In this document: one piece after another, positions 1-9,225 of the stretch
Layout of the letters: every line of letters begins with the position of its first letter
Position numbering within the stretch: the first letter of the stretch is position 1
DNA from: Ganoderma boninense
Lineage: Eukaryota > Basidiomycota > Agaricomycetes > Polyporales > Polyporaceae
Assembly: GCA_002900995.3 (NCBI GenBank)
Contig: CM035304.1
Coordinates: forward strand, 3,667,612 to 3,731,611
DNA length: 64,000 nucleotides
Direction: 5' to 3'
Translations under genes and position numbers: made by a program
The notes under the pieces: model-generated
The model's database searches: none
What the model saw: only the letters and a program-made list of their open reading frames with translations
Told to the model about the DNA's origin: nothing

Positions 1-3000
1 AGCCGACGGCCTGGCTGTAGGGGATGTCCTGCATCGCACAGATGTCTGCTGGTGATGTGGGGGCCATGTCTGCGCTGAGGCGGAGGCCAGGGTCCATGGG
101 AGTGCTGACTGGGTCGCAGTTGGAGAAGCCGTATCGCTCGAGGATGTCCAGGGAGTACTGGCGCTGCGAGATGGACAGGGAACGCTGCGAGCGGTTGCGC
201 TCAATCTGCACACCCAGCAGCCACGACGTGGGGCCCAGATCTCGCAGCTTGAAGTGCTTGCGCAGGTCGTCCTTGACTCGCTGGATTGCTGCCTTGTCCT
301 TGCCTGCAATGGTGATGTCGTCGATGAACACAGGGATAATGAGACGCACACCATCGCGCAGGTACACCCAGACACTGTGCTCACAGGTCAGGCGTTCAAA
401 GCCCAGCTTGGTGAGCACCTCGTCGAGCTTCTCGTGCCAACAGCGGCCAGCCTGCTTGAGGCCATAGAGGGCCTTGCGAAGGCGCCACACCCACTGCGGA
501 GTCTTCTCCTCAAAGCCATCTGGCTGGCGCATGTAGACCTCCTCCTTGAGCTCGCCGTTGAGGTAGGCAGAGGAGATGTCCACCGACTCCAGCTCGAGGT
601 CCTCGAGGGCTGCAAGGGCGAGGATGGCACGGATGGAGGCCCACTTGGGCGTAGGAGCAAAGGTCTCGTTGTACTCAAAGCCAGGGCGCTGTGAGAAGCC
701 CTTCGCGACCAGTCTGCCCTTGTAGCGTTCGATGGAGCCATCTGCGTTGCGCTTGACCCGGAATACCCAGCGGGAGCCTATGGCCTTGCGATCTGGGGGC
801 AGGAGGACGAGCTCAAAGGTGCCGTTCTCGACGAGGGACTGCAGCTCTTCCTGCGCTGCCTTGAGCCACTTGTTGCGCTCCTCAGGCTCGAGTGCCATGA
901 CCTCGGACATCGAGGTGGGCTCCCCAAAGTGCTCCTGGCTGGCCTTCGACGCCTGCTCAACCACTGACTCGAATGCGACGTCCAGGGCATCGTCGTAGGA
1001 CAGGTAGTCAACCAGGGGGTCAGAGTAGACGTCATCGAGGCCTGCCAGCATCGCATGGAGTGCGTCCTCATCGCTGCTGTCCCCTCGACCTATGAGGTCC
1101 AGCTCGTCGTCTGAGGATGTAGGACTCGGTGGGGGAGAGCGTGGACGGTTGGGGAACGGTCGATTAAGGCCAGGAGCAGCTGGTGCATCGACTGGAGCCT
1201 CAATGAGTGGATCGGGCGACGAGGAGCGTTCAGGCTGAGGAGACGGAGCAGGAGCAGGAGCAGGAGCAGGGGACACTGAGCGAATGCGAAGGCGCTGAGG
1301 AACGAGGTTCTGGCGTTCAAGGGCACGCTCATTGAGGGAGCCTTGAGGGCGAGAGGCACGCGAGGGGAGCTGCTTGCGAGCAAGAGCTGGATAGGGCCTG
1401 AAACCTGGGTTTTGTGCTTGCTGGTGCGCAGATGGAGCGACAGGGCGAGCAACTGGTGCAGGAGGTGGCCGAGCAGGTGGAGGCGTTGGTGAGCGAGCAG
1501 GGGGTGGTGGTGAGTGAGCCAGGGGTGATGGCGAGCGAGCAGGGAGTTGTGCAGGACGTTGTGCCGGTGGTGGAGAGTCTGGTGGTGAAGGCGATCGAGC
1601 TGGAGATGGCTGGCGAGGTGGTGGAGGCACAGGCTGTGGTGCAGGTGGCGCAGGAGGAGCTGGAGGAGCTGGAGGCGCAGGAGGTGCAGGATCATCATAG
1701 TCGTCATCTCTCCCCTGATCATGCAGCTCTGGCACTCCTGGCACACCGCCGTCTGGTGGTGCTGCATCGTCAGCGTCCCCAGGGATGTCCACATCGTCGA
1801 GGGGCAGGCCAAACACATTGATGAAGGGCGAGTTGCCAGGGAAGCACTGCTCATCAAACACAGCATGCGACGAGACGATCACCTTCTTTGCTGCAGGGTC
1901 CCAGAACCGCCAGGCCTTGGTGCCATCCGGGTAGCCAATGAAAATGCACTTGCGCGTGTGGGGCTGCAGCGCCTTGCGGTCCTTCTTGCGGATGAGCACA
2001 TAGGCCAGGCAGCCAAAAACGCGGAAATAGGACACATCAGGCTTGCGTCCATCGCCCTTCCAAGCTGTGTAGGGAATGCCGCCGTCGAGCGCAGAGGTGG
2101 GCATGCGGTTGCGCGTGTGGACAAAGGTGGAGACAGCATGGCACCAGAACGAAGGAGGCAGCTTGGACTGGGCAAGGAGGGCAGTGGCACCCTCAGACGT
2201 CGTCCTGTTGGCTCGCTCTGCTACGCCGTTCTGGTGGGGCTCGTCTGGCTCAGTGTGCTGCCTGTGGATGCCGTGCTCAGTGCAGAAGTCAATGAACTCC
2301 TGGCCCATGTACTCGCCGCCCTTGTCGTCCCGTGTAGCCTTGATGCGCAGCCCCAGGCAGTTCTCAGCATAGGCCTTGTACGCCTTGAAGGCAGCAAATG
2401 CATCGCTCTTGCGCTTGAGGTAGGCCAGGGCCCAGAAACGTGTCGCATCGTCGACAAACACCATCCAGTACAGGTAGCCCTCAGGTGTGGGCACAGCGAG
2501 CTTGCCCTTGAGGTCTGTGTGCACGAGGGCAAGCCGCACGAACCGTCTAGAGGCGAAGCGAGGGATGGAGTGGCGATTGAGCTTGCCAGCAAGGCAGGGC
2601 TCGCAGATGGTGCTGGGGGCACGCTTGGAGCGGATGGTGAGGCCCTTGACAAGCTCCTTGTTGACCACAGAGCGCAGGTCGTCGAGATTGACATGGGAGC
2701 AGCGCTGGTGCCACAGGGTGAGGTCCTCGTCACAGGTGGTAGAGGCGGACATGGCAGACTTGGACTGGGAGAGGGTGTGGCCTAGGAGGTAGCCGACGTT
2801 GTGCTCGTTGACCTCGGCCTTGAAGCGCAGCTGCCCCTGGTGGTAGAACAGCACAGACGACGCAGAGAGCTCAACGGAGTAGCCCTTCTCCCGGGTGAGG
2901 TGGAAAATTGACAGGAGGTTGCTGGCCAGGGCAGGGACATGGAGGACGTCATGCAGGACGATGGCAGGGGGCAAAACTCCGTCCATCTCAGCTGGCTGGA

Positions 3001-3454
3001 ACACCACAGAGCCCATACCCGCAGAGTAGACGATGTGGGAGTTGGCGAGGCGAATGGGGATGCTGTGGGGCGAGTAGGAGCGAAACCAGTGCCTGTGGGG
3101 GGTCATGTGCGCAGATGCACCCGTGTCTGTGTTCCACATGGTCGCAGCAGGGCTGGAGAGCGAAGGGGAGCGGTCTGGGGACACCAGGAGGGCAGAGGGA
3201 CAGTGAGAGTCGACCATGGCCACCCCAGCAGTGTGCTGGGGGGTGTCATCTGGCCTAACGGCATGAGATGACAAGCAGGTTGGCCCAACAGCCATATCCC
3301 TGCGTTGGCACATGTGGGAGAGCTGGGGGACGACCTGGGAGGCCTGGGGGGGCGCCCTCTTGCTGGCAGTGCACTGGGCAAAACACTGGGGCTTGGAGAG
3401 GATGGGGGTGGCACAGAAGGAGTAGGGAGGCATGAATGACATACTGGGATCCAT
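1..3454 (-). CDS. Copia pol polyprotein, partial
   Basis: The frame starts at the ATG at 3454 and shows no stop down to the window edge, about 1150 codons. In order it shows a retropepsin-type protease with a WNTDTGASAHMT active site (near 3100-3140), a GAG-pre-integrase segment (LWHQRCSHVNLDDL, near 2730), an integrase core with HTDLKGK, FVDDATRFW and DDKGGEYMGQEF carrying the D,D,E residues (2530-2300), a long Pro/Ser-rich linker (1800-1200), and an RVT_2 reverse transcriptase with KWLKAAQEEL (near 870) and VFIDDITIAGK, the YVDD-type catalytic box (near 320). I checked that these landmarks share one frame. RNase H lies beyond the window. No Gag or zinc-knuckle region precedes the protease: only about 550 bp separates LTR and protease. 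Confidence 0.88.
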   Translation of the reverse strand, partial: MDPSMSFMPPYSFCATPILSKPQCFAQCTASKRAPPQASQVVPQLSHMCQRRDMAVGPTCLSSHAVRPDDTPQHTAGVAMVDSHCPSALLVSPDRSPSLSSPAATMWNTDTGASAHMTPHRHWFRSYSPHSIPIRLANSHIVYSAGMGSVVFQPAEMDGVLPPAIVLHDVLHVPALASNLLSIFHLTREKGYSVELSASSVLFYHQGQLRFKAEVNEHNVGYLLGHTLSQSKSAMSASTTCDEDLTLWHQRCSHVNLDDLRSVVNKELVKGLTIRSKRAPSTICEPCLAGKLNRHSIPRFASRRFVRLALVHTDLKGKLAVPTPEGYLYWMVFVDDATRFWALAYLKRKSDAFAAFKAYKAYAENCLGLRIKATRDDKGGEYMGQEFIDFCTEHGIHRQHTEPDEPHQNGVAERANRTTSEGATALLAQSKLPPSFWCHAVSTFVHTRNRMPTSALDGGIPYTAWKGDGRKPDVSYFRVFGCLAYVLIRKKDRKALQPHTRKCIFIGYPDGTKAWRFWDPAAKKVIVSSHAVFDEQCFPGNSPFINVFGLPLDDVDIPGDADDAAPPDGGVPGVPELHDQGRDDDYDDPAPPAPPAPPAPPAPPAPQPVPPPPRQPSPARSPSPPDSPPPAQRPAQLPARSPSPLAHSPPPPARSPTPPPARPPPAPVARPVAPSAHQQAQNPGFRPYPALARKQLPSRASRPQGSLNERALERQNLVPQRLRIRSVSPAPAPAPAPSPQPERSSSPDPLIEAPVDAPAAPGLNRPFPNRPRSPPPSPTSSDDELDLIGRGDSSDEDALHAMLAGLDDVYSDPLVDYLSYDDALDVAFESVVEQASKASQEHFGEPTSMSEVMALEPEERNKWLKAAQEELQSLVENGTFELVLLPPDRKAIGSRWVFRVKRNADGSIERYKGRLVAKGFSQRPGFEYNETFAPTPKWASIRAILALAALEDLELESVDISSAYLNGELKEEVYMRQPDGFEEKTPQWVWRLRKALYGLKQAGRCWHEKLDEVLTKLGFERLTCEHSVWVYLRDGVRLIIPVFIDDITIAGKDKAAIQRVKDDLRKHFKLRDLGPTSWLLGVQIERNRSQRSLSISQRQYSLDILERYGFSNCDPVSTPMDPGLRLSADMAPTSPADICAMQDIPYSQAVG

Positions 3455-3685
3455 AGGCACGATGTGGCGACGTGGCAACGAGGGGCCTGGGCGATGACGT
3501 GGCGCGTGACGCACTGGCAAAACGACGAGGCGAGGGGACGAAAACTGCGTCCTGGAGCGAAGAGAGGAGGAACCAGTCCCAGAGCGAGCAGATGCGTCAA
3601 GCAGAGGGAGCAGGAGAGGAGTGGGGGCTGGGTGAGGCCAGAGAGCGAATAGACAAGCGAAATTTGGAGTCCTGAGGTGCTGAGA

Positions 3686-3702
3686 GCGCAGGGCTCATAA
3701 CC
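3686..3702 (-). other. Primer binding site, internal initiator tRNA-Met
   Basis: Directly after the LTR the minus strand reads GGTTATGAGCCCTGCGC. This is complementary to the anticodon-arm stretch GCGCAGGGCUCAUAACC of fungal initiator tRNA-Met. Drosophila copia and some relatives prime from such an internal half-tRNA fragment instead of the tRNA 3' end. The same 17 bases follow the right copy's LTR. Confidence 0.8.
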
Positions 3703-4128
3703 TGTTGACTGCAGTGGCCCTCAGGACGTCACAATGGCCTGTGTCAAGCTCTGTAAAGTCTGTATTGCAGGAAACTAAAGTATGCTACTCACCTGTGTCA
3801 AGCTCTGTAAAGTCTAAGGACACAGAGCCTGACAGAGGCGTCGATACAGCTCATGGAGCACGTGCTAGGTAGAGTATGTAACGCTGTGCTACTGGCGCCG
3901 TTATGGCGCCCAGGGAGCGAGAATTGCGGACTGTACAGTGTAAAGTAGAGCAGGATGCAGATCTAAGCTAGTTGGAGCCTCTAATGAAGACGATGTTGTA
4001 ACTCTATGAGATGTCCTATGCTAACGAAACGAAAAATACCCCAGGTAGGGGACGATGCAATGTACGTACGGTGCGATCGCGGACTTGGTGCGATCAAAAC
4101 TGCGGGCGCTACAGCACCGACTTCAACA
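3703..4128 (-). repeat. 5' LTR of left Copia copy
   Basis: This 426-bp repeat matches 30821-31246 in inverted orientation. It begins TGTTGAAGTC and ends ..AACA on the minus strand, giving the TG..CA ends of an LTR. Inside are a GGCGCC ATAAC GGCGCC inverted motif and two direct copies of a 23-bp unit (GACTTTACAGAGCTTGACAC plus AGG) about 54 bp apart. The primer binding site follows with no spacer, which fixes the inner edge. Confidence 0.9.
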
Positions 4129-4266
4129 TTCACCCTCGCCCTCGCCCTCTTCCGCGCCTGCCCTCGCCTGCTCCCGCACTCAGCAACCGTTGCCCTCGAC
4201 CTCGACCTTGACTTCGACCTCGCCCTCGCCTGTGCCCGCCCTCAACATTCGTCCGACGTCGCCCTC

Positions 4267-4298
4267 ACTTTGATGGATGTACGTACATCCATCAAAGT
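4267..4298. repeat. Perfect 32-bp palindrome
   Basis: The left arm is ACTTTGATGGATGTAC and the right arm is its exact reverse complement with no spacer. It is related to the palindromes at 4628-4660 and 5348-5376. It could form a cruciform, or a hairpin in RNA of either strand. Confidence 0.95.
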
Positions 4299-4627
4299 TA
4301 CCACTGTCCGCCTCCTCCTTCACTGCCGTCACCGTCGCCGCCCTCAACTGTGCCCGCCCACGCTCACGCACACGCTCGCGCGCACCTGCCCTCCAGCACG
4401 CATACATGCGCACATACGCATTCCCAGGCGATCCATGAAGGAGGTGCCATGACCCGGGGGCAGTGGGAGGGTCCGAGGGGTCGGTTGGTGGTTAGCCATG
4501 GGAGGGGACCTCGAAAAGGTACGTGTTTACGTTTTGTCCCCATCCCCCCCCTTCGCGCCGTCACCGCGGGCCTCATCCACCAACGTGGATGCCCTCGCTC
4601 TTCTCAGGGGGGGCTATAGGCAGGTCG

Positions 4628-4660
4628 CGCTTTGATGGATGTACAACATCCATCAAAGCG
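4628..4660. repeat. 15-bp-arm palindrome with ACA loop
   Basis: The arms CGCTTTGATGGATGT and ACATCCATCAAAGCG are exact complements around a three-base loop. The core TTTGATGGATGT is shared with the palindrome 361 bp upstream. The flanks differ, so the palindrome itself is the conserved unit. Confidence 0.95.
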
Positions 4661-4929
4661 GCGGTTGCGGTCGCGGGGGTCTGTTTTGGAGCTTCATGTA
4701 CTCACCATCGACTAGACCAGCACCCGCGCACCTCCATCCGCTCGTGCGCCCGTTTCCGCCCCCCTCGAAGTCGCCCTTGACTTCGGTCCCCTACGCCCTC
4801 TCTCCTGGGCCTGGGCGCGCCCACCCACCCACAGCCGATCCCGGTTCTCCCTGGTCCAATCCGCGTCTCCCTCGTCTTCCTCCCCGGCTCTCTCATGTCC
4901 TCGTCCTCGTTTCCGCCCGCATCCGCCAT

Positions 4930-5152
4930 TGGTCGCCCTCATCCGCGCCCTCGTCCACGCCCTCATCCGCACCCGCGTGTGCACCCTCGTCCAGGCCCGC
5001 ATGTGCGCCCTCGTCTGCACACGCACGTGCCCTCAGTCACCCTCGTCCACGCCAGCCTCGTCCGCACCCTCATCCGCGCCCTCGTCCGCGCCAGCCTCGT
5101 CCGCGCCCTCATCCGTGCCCTCATCTGCGCCCCCGTCTGTGCCCGTGTCCGC
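4930..5152. repeat. 12-bp minisatellite
   Basis: Imperfect tandem units of the type GCCCTCGTCCGC / GCCCTCATCCGC run through this stretch, with a few 15-bp variants (GCCAGCCTCGTCCGC). The period keeps frames open on both strands, so the long frames here (for example the GADEGADE-type reading on the minus strand) are best explained as repeat artefacts. Confidence 0.8.
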
Positions 5153-5347
5153 ACGCCCACGCAACCGCACCCCCACCCGAAGCCCAACGGCTCCATGAAA
5201 GTCAACAATGTTTTGTTTCGGGAGACGCAGAGGGTGGGATGATTGAGGATGGAATGAGCAGGGCTGTCGGGCATAACACATCGTCTGGTGAGCTGGTCGC
5301 TTATCCCTCTGTTCCTCCTCGGTGTCGCTTCCGTCAGCGCGAAGACA

Positions 5348-5376
5348 CTTTGTTGGATGTTGTACACCCAGCAAAG
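5348..5376. repeat. Decayed copy of the same palindrome
   Basis: CTTTGTTGGATGT is followed by TGTACACCCAGCAAAG. This is the same plan as the two upstream palindromes with a few mismatched positions. It lies 720 bp beyond the second copy. Confidence 0.7.
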
Positions 5377-5835
5377 CACCCGGGCATAAACAGTCCACGA
5401 GTACGAGACCTGCCGCACACATCCCACCGTTATCCCGCCATTCAACGTCGATTCCTGGGCCATTTGCGGTCCCTTTCGCAATATCCAGCAGGCTCCCGAG
5501 GACTGCATCTGGATCCGACCTCATACGGGAGCCAGTCTGCGGCTGACGCTACTTGCAGCTGCCGAATCCTCTCCCAACACCTCTCCGCTATCCACCCGGT
5601 TCGCATCCAACTGTAAGTACATCGTGTGCATTCCATGCTCGTAGCTCACCCGGAGGCTATAGCTGGCCTAAGTACTGCCCTCAAACCCTTGAACATAGGC
5701 CTGGGGAGCTCCACGGTCCAGGCCCCATCGAAATGGCCTCCGCTTCTTGCCCCGCAATGGCCCCTGTGTTGGTGAGTTTTGGACCTCAACATTTCCGATA
5801 TGACGTCAAGAGCCATATATTCACAGAATGCGGTG

Positions 5836-5884
5836 GACACGGCTCAGGTGGCGGACACGGCTCAGGCGGCGGACGCAGCTCAGG
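5836..5884 (+). repeat. 18-bp tandem repeat, three units
   Basis: Units of the form GGACACGGCTCAGGTGGC repeat nearly three times. If 5731 begins a coding exon, this would encode an Ala/Asp-rich repeat (VDTAQVADTAQAADAAQ). That reading is tentative. Confidence 0.6.
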
Positions 5885-6343
5885 GGATCATGGGTTAAAT
5901 GAGGGGGTCCCAGGCCCTTGACCTGTACTCAGCACCCCTCCGTCCTCCCTCCTTTCCTACTGTCACCCTCGCCTCGGGGCCCCGCTCCCCTACTTCGTGC
6001 TCAACCTGCATCTCATTCAGCTCGGTGTCACGCCAACGTTCTTGTGCTCGACAACCCTTCAGGCCAACGTGCTTGCCATTGCGGCGCCCTTCAGGTGAGT
6101 ACTCTTCAAAAGTTCACACTCGGGTCCATCCACTTGTCTCGGTTCTCCTCCTTTTACTCCCCATCTCAATCCTTGTCCCCTATTTACGCTGCTATAGCAC
6201 AAACATCCGCCCCATCGACGTGGTGAGTGACCTTGTGTGCACCTGTATGATAGCCACTTACTGGCTCTTGATTCTCCTAGTCAGCTTTCAGGGAACTTGG
6301 GGTGGCTCCAACGTAACTGGTGTTGTACATCGCTTACGTTAAG

Positions 6344-9180
6344 ATGCCTGAAGTTACGCTCCGCCCAGTCAATGATCAGGTCCCCAAAGGCACCAGTGAG
6401 TAAATACGACATAGTCTTCACATCCAATGATGTTCAACACGCTGTAGGACATCGGCGGTCGCTCCCTCGCCGTGCTTGTACTCCTTCTATCCCCCCGGAG
6501 GCCGACGCTGCATCGGGTCGGCAACGTGTGCCCAATCCGCCAGGTGGCAAACCTGTGCATCTCAAGAACCGGGATCCAAGGCTGCCTCAGCTGTTTGAGT
6601 TTGACAGCCATCCCTTGCTCAAACACGTCAAGGACCATGTTAACAAGGTCTACATCTATGTTCAAGACACGGATCCTGCGGCACGCGCGGCATTCTACAA
6701 GTACATCAGTGCTAAGTCGTACAAGATCCCGGAAGGCACACGGCGAGGCATCGAAAAAGCCGGTAAGTCGCTCTTGATGAATATAAATAGCAATGTACTC
6801 ATGCCACACAGGTTATGTTGTTCTCAAGTGAGGAGACTACGTCTTTGCCCGTAACATGTGGGGCTCCGGCCTGCCAGAAGACGATGTGATCCAGGCGTAT
6901 GTCACACCTGAGTACGTTCTCCTCTTGTTCTATATTATGAATTATAATTCATGTTCCTATGTAGAGGCGTACTGAAAGCCGTGGACATGGAGAATTTCGT
7001 GAAGGCGCATGACGCAGCCCTGGGCGAGCGTCATCTCCGTACTCCTGACAAGCCCATGCTTGTTGACGATGAATATGTTGGTGGAGTTGCATGGGAGCGC
7101 AGTCCTCACGCCGTCTCCATTGGCAAAGCAGCTCGTTGCTACACTGCAGGCCAGTCCTACCAGACACAGCGTAAGCTGGCGGCACCAACCCTTGGAGCAA
7201 AGATGCTAGATCCAGAGGAGCCTACAGAGCATCATAAGTTGCGTCTCCAGGCAGTGAAGGTAAGCATAGAATAATAAACCTGTATATTGTGGCTGACATG
7301 GTGATACTTTGTGGTGTAGGCAGCATCTCCCATTGCTATTGCTGCATTGGAAGCAGGGCCAAAGGCAGTCTCTGCAGCACTGAAGCAGCATGCTGAAGTG
7401 ACCAACATGCCATGCCTTGGCACTGCTGACAATTACGCCTTTCCTGCCATGCAAATCAATATTTGCTCTACAAAGACTGCTGACAATCTTGTTGGCAAGT
7501 ATTCAACATATTTATTCTAATGATGTACTAATGTCTATCCTTAGAGTCAGAAAATGCTTTTGGGGCAGACCTTGGGCAATTTGCTGGCAAACATATTGAT
7601 CACGGTGATTCTCCTGGTGGCCTAACAGCCATGATAGCATTGAGTGATCTGGCTGAGAATGAAGAGCCTGGTTATTTCATGCTAGTTGAACTTGGAGTGG
7701 CTATAGGCATGTCTATTTATTTATTAGCCAACATGTTGTTAACAACTTGCAATAGAACTTTGCGACCTGGTGGTTGCTTGTTTTTGTGGCTTGCGCTGCC
7801 ATGGTGGCTTCCCTCCCACATCACCACCTGGCCAAGATCCAGCTCCATGGTCTTATCGCTACGTTGTTGTGTGTTATCCACCCCGCGACATACTGGCTGG
7901 AAAGGCACACCTTGCTTTTGGAGCAATGCCAAGTGGAAAGCTTTTCGCTATGCCTCCTGAACTCACACATCCAGAGTGCGTCACAGGTGTTTGTTATTTG
8001 AAATTATGTCTTAACAGTTTGAACTGCCACAGGTTTGACAAGCAGTCTAGCACCTCAAATTCTACGAACTGGATTGTGGACGGAGCTATGCTTACTTCCC
8101 GGGAAGCATACTTGCGCTGGTTTTACCGTTCTTTTGCACAAATCCTAGGCCACTTTACACGCCAAATGCCATCTTGGATGGAGCCACTGTTGGACCTTGC
8201 AGCTTTGGCAAACACCATCTCTATCATGGATGAGGACGGCGAGAGGATCCATGCGAAACCTTGGCTATTGGGGCCTGGATCTGAACAATATGTGGAAGAG
8301 TTTGGGTGTACCCGCGCAGAGGTGACTCAGTTGTGGGATGAACATATCAAGAAGCATTCTATGTTTATCCCCCAACTTGCTTGTGCCTCCGTTCTAGGCA
8401 TGCATATTCATTCAACTTCAATCCACTCATGCTGATACCTTGCTTCAGGGAAGCACAAAGTGTCTGTTGAAGAGATGGAGGAGGAACCATCAGTTGAGCC
8501 AACCAACAATGCAAAGCGAGGTATGAATGCAGAATGTCAACCATGTAGCAACCATATAGCTAATAACAAACTTCAAGTTTGCCTTTCTACGCAAACCAAG
8601 AAGAAGCAGAAGCAAATTGAGGTAGAAGACACTTCTATGGATGCAGATGATGAAGATCAAGAGGAATCTGATGACGATTATCAATCCCGTCGAAGACCTG
8701 TTAAGCGCACTCTTTCCGTCTCATCTAGTGTGTACATATATTATTGCTTGGTGTTCTATTCTAACTTTTGTAGAGCGTTACAAACAGCCTCAGGCATCAA
8801 AGGATGGAAGACAGTTACGTCCCCGGAAGCATGGAGAAGGATCAAGCTCAACTCATCAGCAACAACCTATTGCTTCATCAAGCCAGTGTGTTCGCAGCCG
8901 TTAGTCCTTGTGTAGTGTACTTAGCACCCAATAGAAATTCTCATGCTATTTTCAGCTATGTTGGTTGATGAACTGGACTGGAGCAGCCTGTTTGGAGATG
9001 ATCTTACCATGCAGGAGGATATGTCGTCGAGTTAGTCTATGCTTAACATTGACTTGTTACTTTGCTGACTGGGTTAAATTCCTCTATAATTACAGGAAGC
9101 AATGATGAAGAAGAGACAAATGAATGTTCTACATCACCACAATCTACCAATGAGCCTCATAGGTCTCAATAGCTTGAGCA
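6344..9180 (+). pseudogene. TET/JBP-like 2OG-Fe(II) dioxygenase gene with an in-frame stop
   Basis: This is a multi-exon gene; the start at the ATG at 6344 is tentative. After an N-terminal part (LKNRDPRLPQLFEFDSHPLL, near 6555) and a linker, exons at 7320-7980 give the dioxygenase core. It has GKHIDHGDSPGGLTAM with the HxD-type iron ligands, ALSDLAENEEPGYFMLVELG, then GLRCHGGFPP with the distal His and WSYRYVVVCYPP with the 2-oxoglutarate-binding Arg. This order and spacing resemble, from memory of the family, the fungal TET/JBP proteins that oxidise 5-methylcytosine in DNA; many of these are carried by transposons. Exons after 8040 are acidic and Lys-rich. The in-frame TGA at 6829-6831 (AAG TGA GGA) lies before the catalytic core. 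Two introns, starting near 7500 and 7708, have GC donors. Without the core motifs it would be called only a hypothetical protein. Confidence 0.62.
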
Positions 9181-9225
9181 ACTTAAAGATGTACTAATAT
9201 TTATATGTACTAGCTTTTACCGCAG

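Larger units (their letters stand above)
1..4128 (-). mobile_element. Copia-type LTR retrotransposon, left copy (5' part)
   Basis: On the minus strand the element reads 5' LTR (3703-4128), primer binding site (3686-3702), then one long pol frame running off the left edge of the window. The domain order protease, integrase, reverse transcriptase is that of Copia/Ty1 elements. A second copy of the family lies at 30821-35435, and both have a 426-bp 5' LTR starting TGTTGAAGTCGG and ending AACA. The 3' LTR and any target duplication on that side lie outside the window; the five bases outside the 5' LTR are 4129-4133 (TTCAC). The uninterrupted frame suggests a younger insertion than the right copy. 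That is inference, because the RNase H end is not visible. Confidence 0.93.
4129..6343. other. Gene-poor, C-rich low-complexity region
   Basis: No convincing gene was seen. The stretch is dominated by CCTCGCCCTCG-type simple sequence, the palindromes and minisatellite listed separately, and some GT..AG-like intron borders after about 5580. A possible short coding exon begins at the ATG at 5731 (MASASCPAMAPVL, followed by GTGAGT). It could be a 5' exon of the dioxygenase gene that starts near 6344, but I could not join it in frame with certainty. Confidence 0.5.

Noticed and set aside
1414..2785. Long plus-strand frames over the Copia element
   Set aside because: They are reverse-strand shadows of the pol gene, whose minus-strand frame carries all the recognisable motifs.
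3103..3600. Possible Gag ORF at the start of the left Copia element
   Set aside because: It overlaps the pol frame in another phase, is Pro/Ser-rich, has no zinc knuckle and is not preserved in an equivalent way in the right copy.
4930..5152. CRISPR-like array
   Set aside because: The units are contiguous 12-bp tandem repeats without unique spacers, in a eukaryotic genome.
5033..5524. Minus-strand frame with GADEGADE repeats
   Set aside because: The repeat is the minisatellite read in reverse. There is no support outside the repeat.
4639..5616. Long open frame over the C-rich region
   Set aside because: It follows the 12-bp minisatellite and CCTCG simple sequence. Frames are open on both strands for the same reason, and no domain is seen.
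6829..6831. TGA as a recoded (selenocysteine) codon
   Set aside because: Fungi of this group are not known to use selenocysteine, and no Cys is expected at this site. A nonsense change is simpler.
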